Below, one piece after another: positions 57,751 to 64,000 of a stretch of DNA of 64,000 bases. The stretch is from Actinacidiphila acididurans (GTDB taxonomy: Bacteria; Actinomycetota; Actinomycetes; Streptomycetales; Streptomycetaceae), in assembly GCF_016918855.1 (NCBI RefSeq), contig NZ_JADKYB010000011.1:62001-126000 (forward strand), given 5' to 3'. Each line of letters starts with the position of its first letter. Position 1 is the stretch's first letter. The notes beneath the pieces were generated by a model. The model had not been told where the DNA came from, searched no databases, and saw nothing but the letters and a program-made list of their open reading frames with translations. A program made the position numbers and the translations under genes.

Positions 57751-59106
57751 TCAGGAGGCGGGCATCTGCTGCTGCGCCTTGTCGAGCTCGGCCTTGACGG
57801 TGTCCGTCGACACGTCCTTGCCGGCCGCCGCGTCGGCGAACAGGTTCTTGACCGCGGTGCCGACGAGCGTCTCGAACTGGCTCTCGTTGGGCACCTGGGG
57901 CAGCGGGGCCGCCGAGGTGGACAGCACCTGACCGAGCACCTTCAGGTCCGGCGTCTGGAAGGCCGGGTCGCTCTGCGCCTCCGTGACCGGCGGCAGCGAG
58001 CCGTAGGTGCCGTTGAGGATCTTCTGCTCGGGCGTGCTGGTCAGGAACTTCACCAGCTGGACGGCCGCGTCCTGGTGCTTGGTGTTCTTGAACACCGCCA
58101 GGTTGATGCCGGCCACCATGGAGGTCACCGCGGCGTCTCCGGTCGGGTTGGCGGTCTGGGTCGGCACCGGCACCACGCCGTACTGGTCGGGCGTCATGCC
58201 GTGCGCCTTGATGGAGGTCGCGGCGGACTGCCACATCATCATCGCGGCCTTGCCGGTGGCGAAGTCGGTGATGGTCTGGTTCTGCGCGTACTCCGCGTCA
58301 CCCTTGGCGGCGATCCCGTTGGCGCCGACGAAGTCCACGTACTGCTTGACCGCGGCGACGTTGGCCGGGGTGGTGAAGGTGGCCTTGCCGGAGGAGTCGA
58401 ACCAGTCCGAACCCCGCTGCTTGGCCAGCACGAAGGCGTGGTGGATGTTCTCCGAGCCGTTGCCGCCCTCGACCGCCAGGCCGTAGTGGCCGTTCTTGGT
58501 CAGCTTCTTGCCGTCGGCGACCAGCTCGTCCCAGGTCTTGGGCGGGTTCGCGATCCCGGCGTCCGCGAACATCTTCTTGTTGTAGTAGAGCCCGTACGCC
58601 ATCGAGTACAGCGGCACCGCGGCGGGGTCCTGCCCGGCCGCACCGGCAGCGGCGATCGAGGCGGGGGCCCAGCGGCTCTTGCCGCCGATCTTGGTGAACG
58701 CGGCGTCGTCCCACGGCATGAGTGCACCGGTCGCCTGGAGGGAGGCGGACCAGGTGTTGCCGATGTTCAGCACATCGGGGCCCTCACCGGAGGTGGTGGC
58801 CGCCAGGATGCGGTTCAGCAGGTCGGCCCAGCCGATGACCTCCAGCTTGACCTTGATGCCGGTCTGCTGGGTGAACTTGTTCAGCTCCGGGGTCAGCACC
58901 TGCTTGTCGTTGTCCAGGCTGGTGCCCTGGTTGGAGGCCCAGTAGGTGATGGTGGTGCCCGCGAGGCTGCCGCTGCTGGAGCTGCTCTTGCCGCCGCTGC
59001 TCTTGCCGCTGTCGCTGCTGCTGCTGCAGCCCGCGACGGTCAGACCGAGCGCGGCCACGAGGGCGGTGGCCGCGAGGAGTCTGCTCGATGTGCTGGAGTT
59101 GCGCAT
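57751..59106 (-). CDS. Sugar ABC transporter substrate-binding lipoprotein
   Basis: 451 aa. The N-terminus is a lipoprotein signal with lipobox LTVAGC (Cys27), followed by a Ser/Gly spacer. The mature part has the MalE-like fold: TITYWASNQGTSLDND, LEVIGWADLLNRILAATTSGEGPDVLNIGNTW, YNKKMFADAGIANPPKTWDELV, GKAAMMMWQSAATSIKA and VNL-type hinge strands. It captures an oligosaccharide outside the membrane and delivers it to the two permeases. GAGAGGGAACC precedes the ATG. A palindrome upstream, near the divergent ROK gene, is likely the operator of the whole operon. Confidence 0.95.
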   Translation of the reverse strand: MRNSSTSSRLLAATALVAALGLTVAGCSSSSDSGKSSGGKSSSSSGSLAGTTITYWASNQGTSLDNDKQVLTPELNKFTQQTGIKVKLEVIGWADLLNRILAATTSGEGPDVLNIGNTWSASLQATGALMPWDDAAFTKIGGKSRWAPASIAAAGAAGQDPAAVPLYSMAYGLYYNKKMFADAGIANPPKTWDELVADGKKLTKNGHYGLAVEGGNGSENIHHAFVLAKQRGSDWFDSSGKATFTTPANVAAVKQYVDFVGANGIAAKGDAEYAQNQTITDFATGKAAMMMWQSAATSIKAHGMTPDQYGVVPVPTQTANPTGDAAVTSMVAGINLAVFKNTKHQDAAVQLVKFLTSTPEQKILNGTYGSLPPVTEAQSDPAFQTPDLKVLGQVLSTSAAPLPQVPNESQFETLVGTAVKNLFADAAAGKDVSTDTVKAELDKAQQQMPAS

Positions 59107-59183
59107 GCCGGTTCCCTCTCAGGGGGTGGGATCGCTGTGGGGTGGTCGCTCGGGTCGCTTCAGGAGTTGAACAGCGCCTGTGC

Positions 59184-59204
59184 TTAATTCAGGCCGTGAT
59201 TTAA
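59184..59204. promoter_or_regulatory. ROK operator between transporter operon and regulator
   Basis: TTAATTC-AGGCCGT-GATTTAA, 7-base arms with one mismatch. It is an AT-rich island in a GC-rich region, in the 171-base gap between the divergent binding-protein and ROK genes. ROK repressors bind AT-rich palindromes of this kind. Confidence 0.65.
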
Positions 59205-59277
59205 CTTGTGAGAAAAGGTGGCGTCAAGACCTTGTGCAGCGCTAGATTCACGCGGGACGGGCTGGGAGGGAGCAGCG

Positions 59278-60573
59278 ATGGCTGAGCGGGGCAAGCGGAC
59301 CGTGCGTGACCTGCGGCGCGGCAACCGGGCATCGCTTCTGCGTCATTTGTATTTCGAAGGCCCCCTCAGCCGCCAGGAGCTCGGCCGGGACACCGGGCTG
59401 AGCGCCGGCTCGATCAGCAACGTGGTCGGCGAGCTCATCGCCGACGGCATGGTGGAGGAGGCCGGTGCCGTCGAGTCCGACGGCGGACGGCCGCGCACCC
59501 TGCTGCAAGTCGCGCCCGGCTACGGCTACGTGGTCGGCGTGGACGTCGGCGAGACCCGGGTCCGGGTCGAGCTGTTCGACCTCGCGCTGACCGAACTCGC
59601 GTCGGACGACCTGCCGTTGTCCGACAGCGGCCACGACGTGGATCACGTGGTGCGGCTCGCCCTCGAGGGCATCGAGTCGGTGGTGCGCGAGGCCGGCATC
59701 GACGACCGCGAGGTGCTGGGCGTCGGCGTCGGCGTGCCCGGCATCGTCGAGCAGGGCGACTGCGTGCCCGGCGAGGGCGACGGCGTGGTCGTGCACGGCC
59801 AGACCATCGGCTGGGACGCGGTCCCGTTCGGGCGGCTGCTGCGGGCCGGCACCGCGCTGCCGCTCTACATCGACAACGGTGCCAAGACGCTCGGCCAGGC
59901 CGAGATGTGGTTCGGCGGCGGGCGCGGCGCCCGGAATGTCGTCATCGCCCTGATCGGTTCGGGCGTCGGCGCCGCGGTGGTCGCCGACGGCAGCCCCTTC
60001 CACGGCGCCACCAGCAGCGCCGGCGAGTGGGGCCACACCACCCTGCGGGTCGGCGGGCGCACCTGCCGGTGCGGGTCGCGCGGCTGCCTGGAGGCGTACG
60101 TGGGCGCCGAGGCGCTGCTGGCCCGCTGGCCGGCCGCGCCGCACGGGCAGAGCGAGGAGGCGGGCCTGGCCGCGCTCCTGGCCGCCGCCGACCAGGACCC
60201 GGCCGCCACCTCCCTGCTCGCCGAGGCCGCCGAATACCTCGGCGCCGGCATCGCCGACCTGATCAACCTGTTCAACCCGCAGCGGATCGTGATCGGCGGC
60301 TGGGCCGGACTGCTGCTCGGCCCCCGCCTGCTGCCCACCGTCCGCGAGGTCGCCGCCGCCTACGCGCTGCGCCACCCCTGCGCCCAGACCTCCATCGAAC
60401 TGGGCCGGCTCGGCCCCGACGCGGTCACCGTGGGCGCCGCGACCCTCCCGCTGGCCCGCTTCCTGGAGACCGGCGGCGAGCGGGTGGTACGGCTCCCCGC
60501 GCCGTCCCCGGACGGCGACGGACGCGACAATCCGGACACCGTTCGGAACCGTGTGGCACGGGCGGTACGTTGA
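59278..60573 (+). CDS. ROK-family transcriptional repressor
   Basis: 431 aa. An N-terminal winged helix (GNRASLLRHLYFEGPLSRQELGRDTGLSAGSISNVVGELIADGMVEE) is fused to a ROK sugar-kinase-like domain with VVGVDVGETRVRVELFD, the phosphate loop, IALIGSGVGAAVVADG, the active-site region SSAGEWGHTTL and the zinc motif CRCGSRGCLEAY. It very likely represses the divergent sugar operon until a sugar or phosphosugar binds. The ATG at 59278 follows GGGAGGGAG. The frame to 59218 would run through the promoter. GH1/CUT1 operons are more often controlled by LacI-type CebR; use of a ROK protein here is notable. Confidence 0.92.
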   Translation: MAERGKRTVRDLRRGNRASLLRHLYFEGPLSRQELGRDTGLSAGSISNVVGELIADGMVEEAGAVESDGGRPRTLLQVAPGYGYVVGVDVGETRVRVELFDLALTELASDDLPLSDSGHDVDHVVRLALEGIESVVREAGIDDREVLGVGVGVPGIVEQGDCVPGEGDGVVVHGQTIGWDAVPFGRLLRAGTALPLYIDNGAKTLGQAEMWFGGGRGARNVVIALIGSGVGAAVVADGSPFHGATSSAGEWGHTTLRVGGRTCRCGSRGCLEAYVGAEALLARWPAAPHGQSEEAGLAALLAAADQDPAATSLLAEAAEYLGAGIADLINLFNPQRIVIGGWAGLLLGPRLLPTVREVAAAYALRHPCAQTSIELGRLGPDAVTVGAATLPLARFLETGGERVVRLPAPSPDGDGRDNPDTVRNRVARAVR

Positions 60574-60648
60574 CACAGGCGGCGCGTCCCGCACACCGGG
60601 ACCGCGCGCCGTTCACGGCCTGGCACAACCTCACCTAGGAGTCCTGCG

Positions 60649-61467
60649 GTGACCCTGCAGCAGCAGATCGTCGGCAACGCCATGCAGATGGCCGTCTGCA
60701 CCCTCCAGCCCGGCCAGACGGTGTACTGCGAGGCGGGCAAGTTCCTCTTCAAGACCTCCAACGTGACCATGGAGACCCGGCTCGGCGGCGCCCCGCGGGC
60801 CGGCGGCGCCGCCGGCCCCGGCCAGCAGGGCAGCGGCATGGGCGGCTTCCTGCGCCAGGCCATGGGCACCGCGATGCAGGTCGGCCAGCGCGCCCTGGCC
60901 GGCGAGTCGCTGGCCTTCCAGTACTTCACCGCCTCCGGCGGCGAGGGCACCGTCGGCTTCGCCGGCGTGCTCCCCGGCGAGATGCGCGCCCTGGAGCTGT
61001 CCGGCTCGCGCGCCTGGTTCGCCGAGAAGGACGCCTTCGTCGCGGCCGAGGACACCGTGCAGTTCGGCATCGCCTTCGCCGGCGGCCGGCAGGGCATGAG
61101 CGGCGGCGAGGGCTTCATCCTGGAGAAGTTCACCGGCCACGGCACCGTGATCATCGCCGGCGCCGGCAACTTCATCGACCTCAACCCCGCCGAGTTCGGC
61201 GGCCGCATCGAGGTCGACACCGGCTGCATCGTCGCCTTCGAGGAGGGCATCCAGTACGGCGTGCAGCGCATCGGCGGCCTCAACCGGCAGGGCATCATGA
61301 ACGCCGTCTTCGGCGGCGAGGGCCTGTCGCTGGCCACCCTGGAGGGCAACGGCCGGGTGATCCTCCAGTCCATGACCATCGAGGGCCTGTCCAACGCGCT
61401 CAAGAAGCACCAGGGCGGCGACAAACAGGGCCCGACCGGTGGCCTGTTCTCCTCGAACATGGGGTAA
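60649..61467 (+). CDS. AIM24 / TIGR00266-family protein
   Basis: 272 aa. Beta-rich sequence typical of AIM24 (DUF124) proteins: MQMAVCTLQPGQTVYCEAGKFLF at the start, a Gly-rich loop (about residues 46-80), FQYFTASGGEGTVGFAGVLPGEM, AFVAAEDTVQFGIAF, EGFILEKFTGHGTVIIAGAGNFIDLNP and EVDTGCIVAFEEGIQYGVQRIGGL. The biochemical role of the family is unknown; some are linked to membrane or stress functions. It starts at a GTG after TAGGAGTCCTGC. It is 75 bases after the ROK gene but probably independent. Confidence 0.9.
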   Translation: MTLQQQIVGNAMQMAVCTLQPGQTVYCEAGKFLFKTSNVTMETRLGGAPRAGGAAGPGQQGSGMGGFLRQAMGTAMQVGQRALAGESLAFQYFTASGGEGTVGFAGVLPGEMRALELSGSRAWFAEKDAFVAAEDTVQFGIAFAGGRQGMSGGEGFILEKFTGHGTVIIAGAGNFIDLNPAEFGGRIEVDTGCIVAFEEGIQYGVQRIGGLNRQGIMNAVFGGEGLSLATLEGNGRVILQSMTIEGLSNALKKHQGGDKQGPTGGLFSSNMG

Positions 61468-61561
61468 GCAGCATCCAGCGGCCGGGGGCTCTCCCGGCGG
61501 CCCCGGGTCTCATGCTCCTCTCATGTCACGGTGCGGCTACAGCTGTGGCGTCCTGGACCGT

Positions 61562-61582
61562 TACCGGCAGACGCTGCCGGTA
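61562..61582. promoter_or_regulatory. Perfect hairpin between AIM24 and KDPG-aldolase-like genes
   Basis: TACCGGCAG-ACG-CTGCCGGTA, 9-bp arms and a 3-nt spacer. It is either the terminator of the AIM24 gene or an operator of the following gene; no evidence separates these. Confidence 0.6.
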
Positions 61583-61670
61583 GCGTGCTCATCCCGTGCA
61601 TCGCCGCCCGCACGACTTTTCGGCGGAGCACGACCCGTGCACAGGACCGACCGGAAGGTGGCGCACCGCC

Positions 61671-62294
61671 GTGTACCGCTGGGAGATCACCCGGGCCGCA
61701 CTGGCCCAGCGGGTTTTCGCCACCATCCGCAGCCACAGCTACGACCAGGCCGCCGCCACCGCCGACACCCTGCTGTCGGCCGGGCTGACCACCCTGGAGA
61801 TATCGCTGACCACGCCGTTCGCGCTGGAGGCGGTCACCACCCTGGTACGCGAGGTCGGCGACGACGCGGTGATCGGCGCCGGCACCGTACTGGACGGGGT
61901 CTCCGCGCGCCTCGCGATAGAGGCCGGCGCGCGGTTCCTGCTCTCGCCCAACCTGGACGAACAGGTGCTGCGCACCGGCCACCGCTACGGCGTGCCGGTC
62001 TTCCCCGGCGTCGCCACCCCCACCGAGGCCGTACGGGCCATGGAACTCGGCGCCGACGCCCTGACCCTCTACCCGGCCACCGCCTACGCCCCCGGCTGGG
62101 TCGCCGACGTGAAGGCGATCATCCCGCAGGCCGCCGTCCTGCCCATCGGCGGCATCACGCTGTCCGCCGCCCCCGACTGGGTGGCCGCCGGCGCGGTCGC
62201 GGTCGGCATGGGCTCCGCGCTCACCGACGGCGACCGTGAGACGGTGACCAAGCGGCTGACCGAACTCCTGGGCCGGCTGGCGGACATCGCCTGA
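61671..62294 (+). CDS. KDPG/KHG-aldolase-like protein without the Schiff-base lysine
   Basis: 207 aa TIM barrel of the Eda family: TADTLLSAGLTTLEISLTTP, GAGTVLDGVSARLAIEAGARFLLSPNLDEQVL, VPVFPGVATPTEAVRAMELGADALTLYPAT and AVLPIGGITLSAAPDWVAAGAVAVGMGSAL. In canonical enzymes the Schiff-base lysine precedes LFPA; here that position is Thr132 (ALTLYPAT). The phosphate-site Arg of the LEVTLRT segment is also replaced by Thr47, while Glu43 is kept. It may act on another 2-keto acid, or be inactive. GTG 61671 is chosen; the frame opens at 61596. Confidence 0.8.
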   Translation: MYRWEITRAALAQRVFATIRSHSYDQAAATADTLLSAGLTTLEISLTTPFALEAVTTLVREVGDDAVIGAGTVLDGVSARLAIEAGARFLLSPNLDEQVLRTGHRYGVPVFPGVATPTEAVRAMELGADALTLYPATAYAPGWVADVKAIIPQAAVLPIGGITLSAAPDWVAAGAVAVGMGSALTDGDRETVTKRLTELLGRLADIA

Positions 62295-62356
62295 GCCGCA
62301 CCCCGGCCGGCACCCTCCGGCCCGGTCCGGGCCGCAGCACGACCGAGGAGGACACC

Positions 62357-63544
62357 GTGCCCATGAGCCCGCCCGTGGACCTCACCGCCCACGCCGAGGA
62401 CTTCACCGCCGACCCGTACCCCTTCTACGCGGCGCTGCGCGAGCAGGGGCCGGTGCACTGGGTGCGCACGCCGTACACCGGCGACGTCTGGCTGGTCGTG
62501 GGGTACGCCGAGGCCCGCGCCGCGCTGGCCGACCCGCGGCTGCGCAAGGACTGGCAGTCCGTGCTCGCCGGCTCGCAGGACTACCCGCTCTCCGCGAACA
62601 TGCTGGACAGCGACCCGCCCGTGCACACCCGGCTGCGCAAGCTGGTCGCCCGGGAGTTCACCGCCCGCCGGGTGGAGGCCATGCGGCCGCGCGTCGAGCG
62701 GGTCACCGCGGACCTGCTGGCCGCGCTGCCCGAGCACGGCACCGCCGACCTGATCGAGGAGTTCGCCTTCCCGCTGCCGATGACCGTCATCTGCGACCTG
62801 CTGGGCGTCCCGGACCTGGACCGGGCCCGCTTCCGCCGCTGGTCCCAGGCCGTCGTCGGCGGCGCGGCCGGCGCCGAAGAGGAGGGCGACGCGGCCTCCG
62901 CGATGCACGCCTACCTGTCCGACCTCATCGAGGACAAGCGGTGCGCCGGCCCCGCCGACGACCTGCTCAGCGCCCTCATCCGCACCCGCCACGAGGACGG
63001 CGACCGGCTCTCGGCGGGCGAACTCATCGGCATGGCCTTCCTGCTGCTGGTCGCCGGCCACGAGACCACCGTCAACCTCATCGGCAACGGCCTGCTCGCC
63101 CTCTTCCGCCACCCCGAACAACTCGCCGCGCTGCGCGCCGACCTGTCCCTGCTGGACGGCGCGGTGGAGGAGATGCTGCGCTACGACGGCCCGGTCGAGA
63201 CCGCCACCTGGCGCTTCACGCCCGCTCCGGTGGAGATCGGCGGCACCGTGATTCCGCCCCACCAGGTCGTCGGCGTCGTCCTGGCCGCGGCCGACCGCGA
63301 CCCCGGCCGCTATCCGCAAGCCGACACCTTCGACATCCGCCGCCCGCCCGGCGGCCACCTCGCCTTCGGCCACGGCATCCACTACTGCCTCGGCGCCCCG
63401 CTGGCCCGCCTGGAGGCCAAAGTGGCCTTCGCCGCCCTGCTCACCCGCTTCCCGGACCTGTCCCTCGCGGTGCCCCCGCGGGACCTGCGCTGGCGCCCCG
63501 GGCCGCTGATGCGCGGCGTCCACACGCTGCCCGTGAGCTTCTGA
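62357..63544 (+). CDS. Cytochrome P450 (CYP107-like)
   Basis: 395 aa, soluble bacterial P450. Motifs: the I-helix AGHETT, K-helix EEMLRYDGPVETATWRF, the DPGRYPQADTFDIRR meander, and the heme-binding FGHGIHYCLGAPLARLE with the axial Cys. GTG 62357 follows GAGGAGGACACC; an ATG six bases later would also fit. It hydroxylates or otherwise oxidises an unknown small molecule using an external ferredoxin. It is 63 bases after the aldolase-like gene and 66 bases before the EPSP-synthase-like gene on the same strand, so these may make one biosynthetic operon. Confidence 0.93.
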   Translation: MPMSPPVDLTAHAEDFTADPYPFYAALREQGPVHWVRTPYTGDVWLVVGYAEARAALADPRLRKDWQSVLAGSQDYPLSANMLDSDPPVHTRLRKLVAREFTARRVEAMRPRVERVTADLLAALPEHGTADLIEEFAFPLPMTVICDLLGVPDLDRARFRRWSQAVVGGAAGAEEEGDAASAMHAYLSDLIEDKRCAGPADDLLSALIRTRHEDGDRLSAGELIGMAFLLLVAGHETTVNLIGNGLLALFRHPEQLAALRADLSLLDGAVEEMLRYDGPVETATWRFTPAPVEIGGTVIPPHQVVGVVLAAADRDPGRYPQADTFDIRRPPGGHLAFGHGIHYCLGAPLARLEAKVAFAALLTRFPDLSLAVPPRDLRWRPGPLMRGVHTLPVSF

Positions 63545-63610
63545 GATCGCCGCTTGCGCGATCCCCGTAGACTCCGCCGGAGAACCGAACCAGCACCGGC
63601 GGAGGAACCA

Positions 63611-64000
63611 GTGATCGTGGCCGTACCCGGCTCCAAGTCCGTGACCGCCCGGGCGCTGTTCCTCGCGGCGGCAGCCGACGGCGCGACCGTACTGCGCCGG
63701 CCGCTGGTCTCCGACGACACCGAGGGCTTCGCCGAGGCACTGACCGCGCTCGGCTACGGGGTCGAGCGCGAGCCGGAGGCGTGGACCGTGCACGGCCGCC
63801 CGCAGGGCCCGGCGCACCCGCAGGCCGACGTCTACTGCCGCGACGCGGCCACCACCGCGCGCTTCCTGCCCGCGCTGGCCGCCGCCGGCACCGGCACGTA
63901 CCGCTTCGACGCCTCCGCCCAGATGCGCCGCCGCCCGGTCGGCCCGCTCGGCGACGCCCTGCGCGCGCTCGGCGTGGACCTGACGTACGAGGACGCCGAC
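63611..64000 (+). CDS. Divergent EPSP-synthase-like protein, 3' end cut by window edge
   Basis: The first 130 codons are visible. The start IVAVPGSKSVTARALFLAAAADG matches the N-terminal EPSP-synthase/MurA-fold motif (PGSKS.T.RAL), and SDDT, MRRRPVGPLGDALRALGVDL are the expected later landmarks. The GNAGT loop of true EPSP synthases reads CRDAATTARFL here, so it is diverged. GTG 63611 has GGAGGAACCA directly upstream. AroA adds phosphoenolpyruvate to shikimate-3-phosphate; this protein may be a paralogue for another enolpyruvyl transfer or an aroA of the primary pathway. The missing C-terminus prevents a decision. Confidence 0.72.
   Translation, partial: MIVAVPGSKSVTARALFLAAAADGATVLRRPLVSDDTEGFAEALTALGYGVEREPEAWTVHGRPQGPAHPQADVYCRDAATTARFLPALAAAGTGTYRFDASAQMRRRPVGPLGDALRALGVDLTYEDAD

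Overview
The window is very GC-rich with dense, often overlapping genes and many GTG starts. Gene content (ECF-sigma/glycosidase fusion, SARP regulator, ureide catabolism, Excalibur protein, SAV_915- and DUF5955-like families) points to a Streptomyces-type filamentous actinomycete. No rRNA, tRNA, transposase or CRISPR array was seen.

Layout: 1-1660 is the start of a DUF4132 protein (runs off the left edge). 2189-4946 holds a GMC oxidoreductase and an O-methyltransferase ending at a bidirectional terminator. 5095-12604 is mostly minus strand: sigma-factor/glycosidase fusion, SAV_915-like protein, short-chain dehydrogenase, 14-TM MFS exporter with two operator palindromes, LysE exporter and a GAF-LuxR regulator. 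12694-16043 carries two overlapping acyl-CoA ligase genes. 16027-20795 is a glyoxylate-salvage block (gcl, glxR, hyi) with an Mrr-like protein between gcl and glxR.

21402-39297 is a RiPP cluster: SARP-like regulator, TOMM leader-binding (ocin-ThiF-like) protein, YcaO, SagB-type dehydrogenase, split LanB dehydratase (glutamylation and elimination proteins), a PqqD-M50 protease/ABC-ATPase fusion, ABC permease, a second YcaO, and, convergent on the other strand, a 61-aa precursor whose residues 40-60 are only Ser, Thr and Cys. Only one SpaB_C-type protein is present, so there is no obvious separate [4+2] pyridine synthase. A linear dehydroamino-acid/azol(in)e peptide (goadsporin-like logic) or an unusual thiopeptide is the likely product. 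This is the best candidate for an undescribed system.

41014-54456 resumes purine/ureide catabolism: HTH protein, uraD, uraH, urate oxidase, an 8-oxoguanine deaminase-like enzyme, malate synthase, IclR regulator and allantoinase, with an Excalibur protein, an acetyltransferase, a MocA-like enzyme, a pseudokinase and a DUF5955-like protein interspersed. Together these would take urate to allantoate and feed glyoxylate into glycerate and malate; allantoicase is not in the window. Promoters of hyi, gcl, aceB and allB share TTYC-N7-GGAA palindromes, and uraD and allB share TTCAAC-N5-GTTGA(A/C), suggesting a coordinated ureide regulon on both sides of the RiPP cluster.

54495-60573 is a beta-glucoside/oligosaccharide uptake unit (GH1, two permeases, binding lipoprotein, divergent ROK repressor). 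60649-64000 has an AIM24 protein, a KDPG-aldolase-like protein without its Schiff-base lysine, a P450 and the start of a divergent EPSP-synthase-like gene cut by the right edge.
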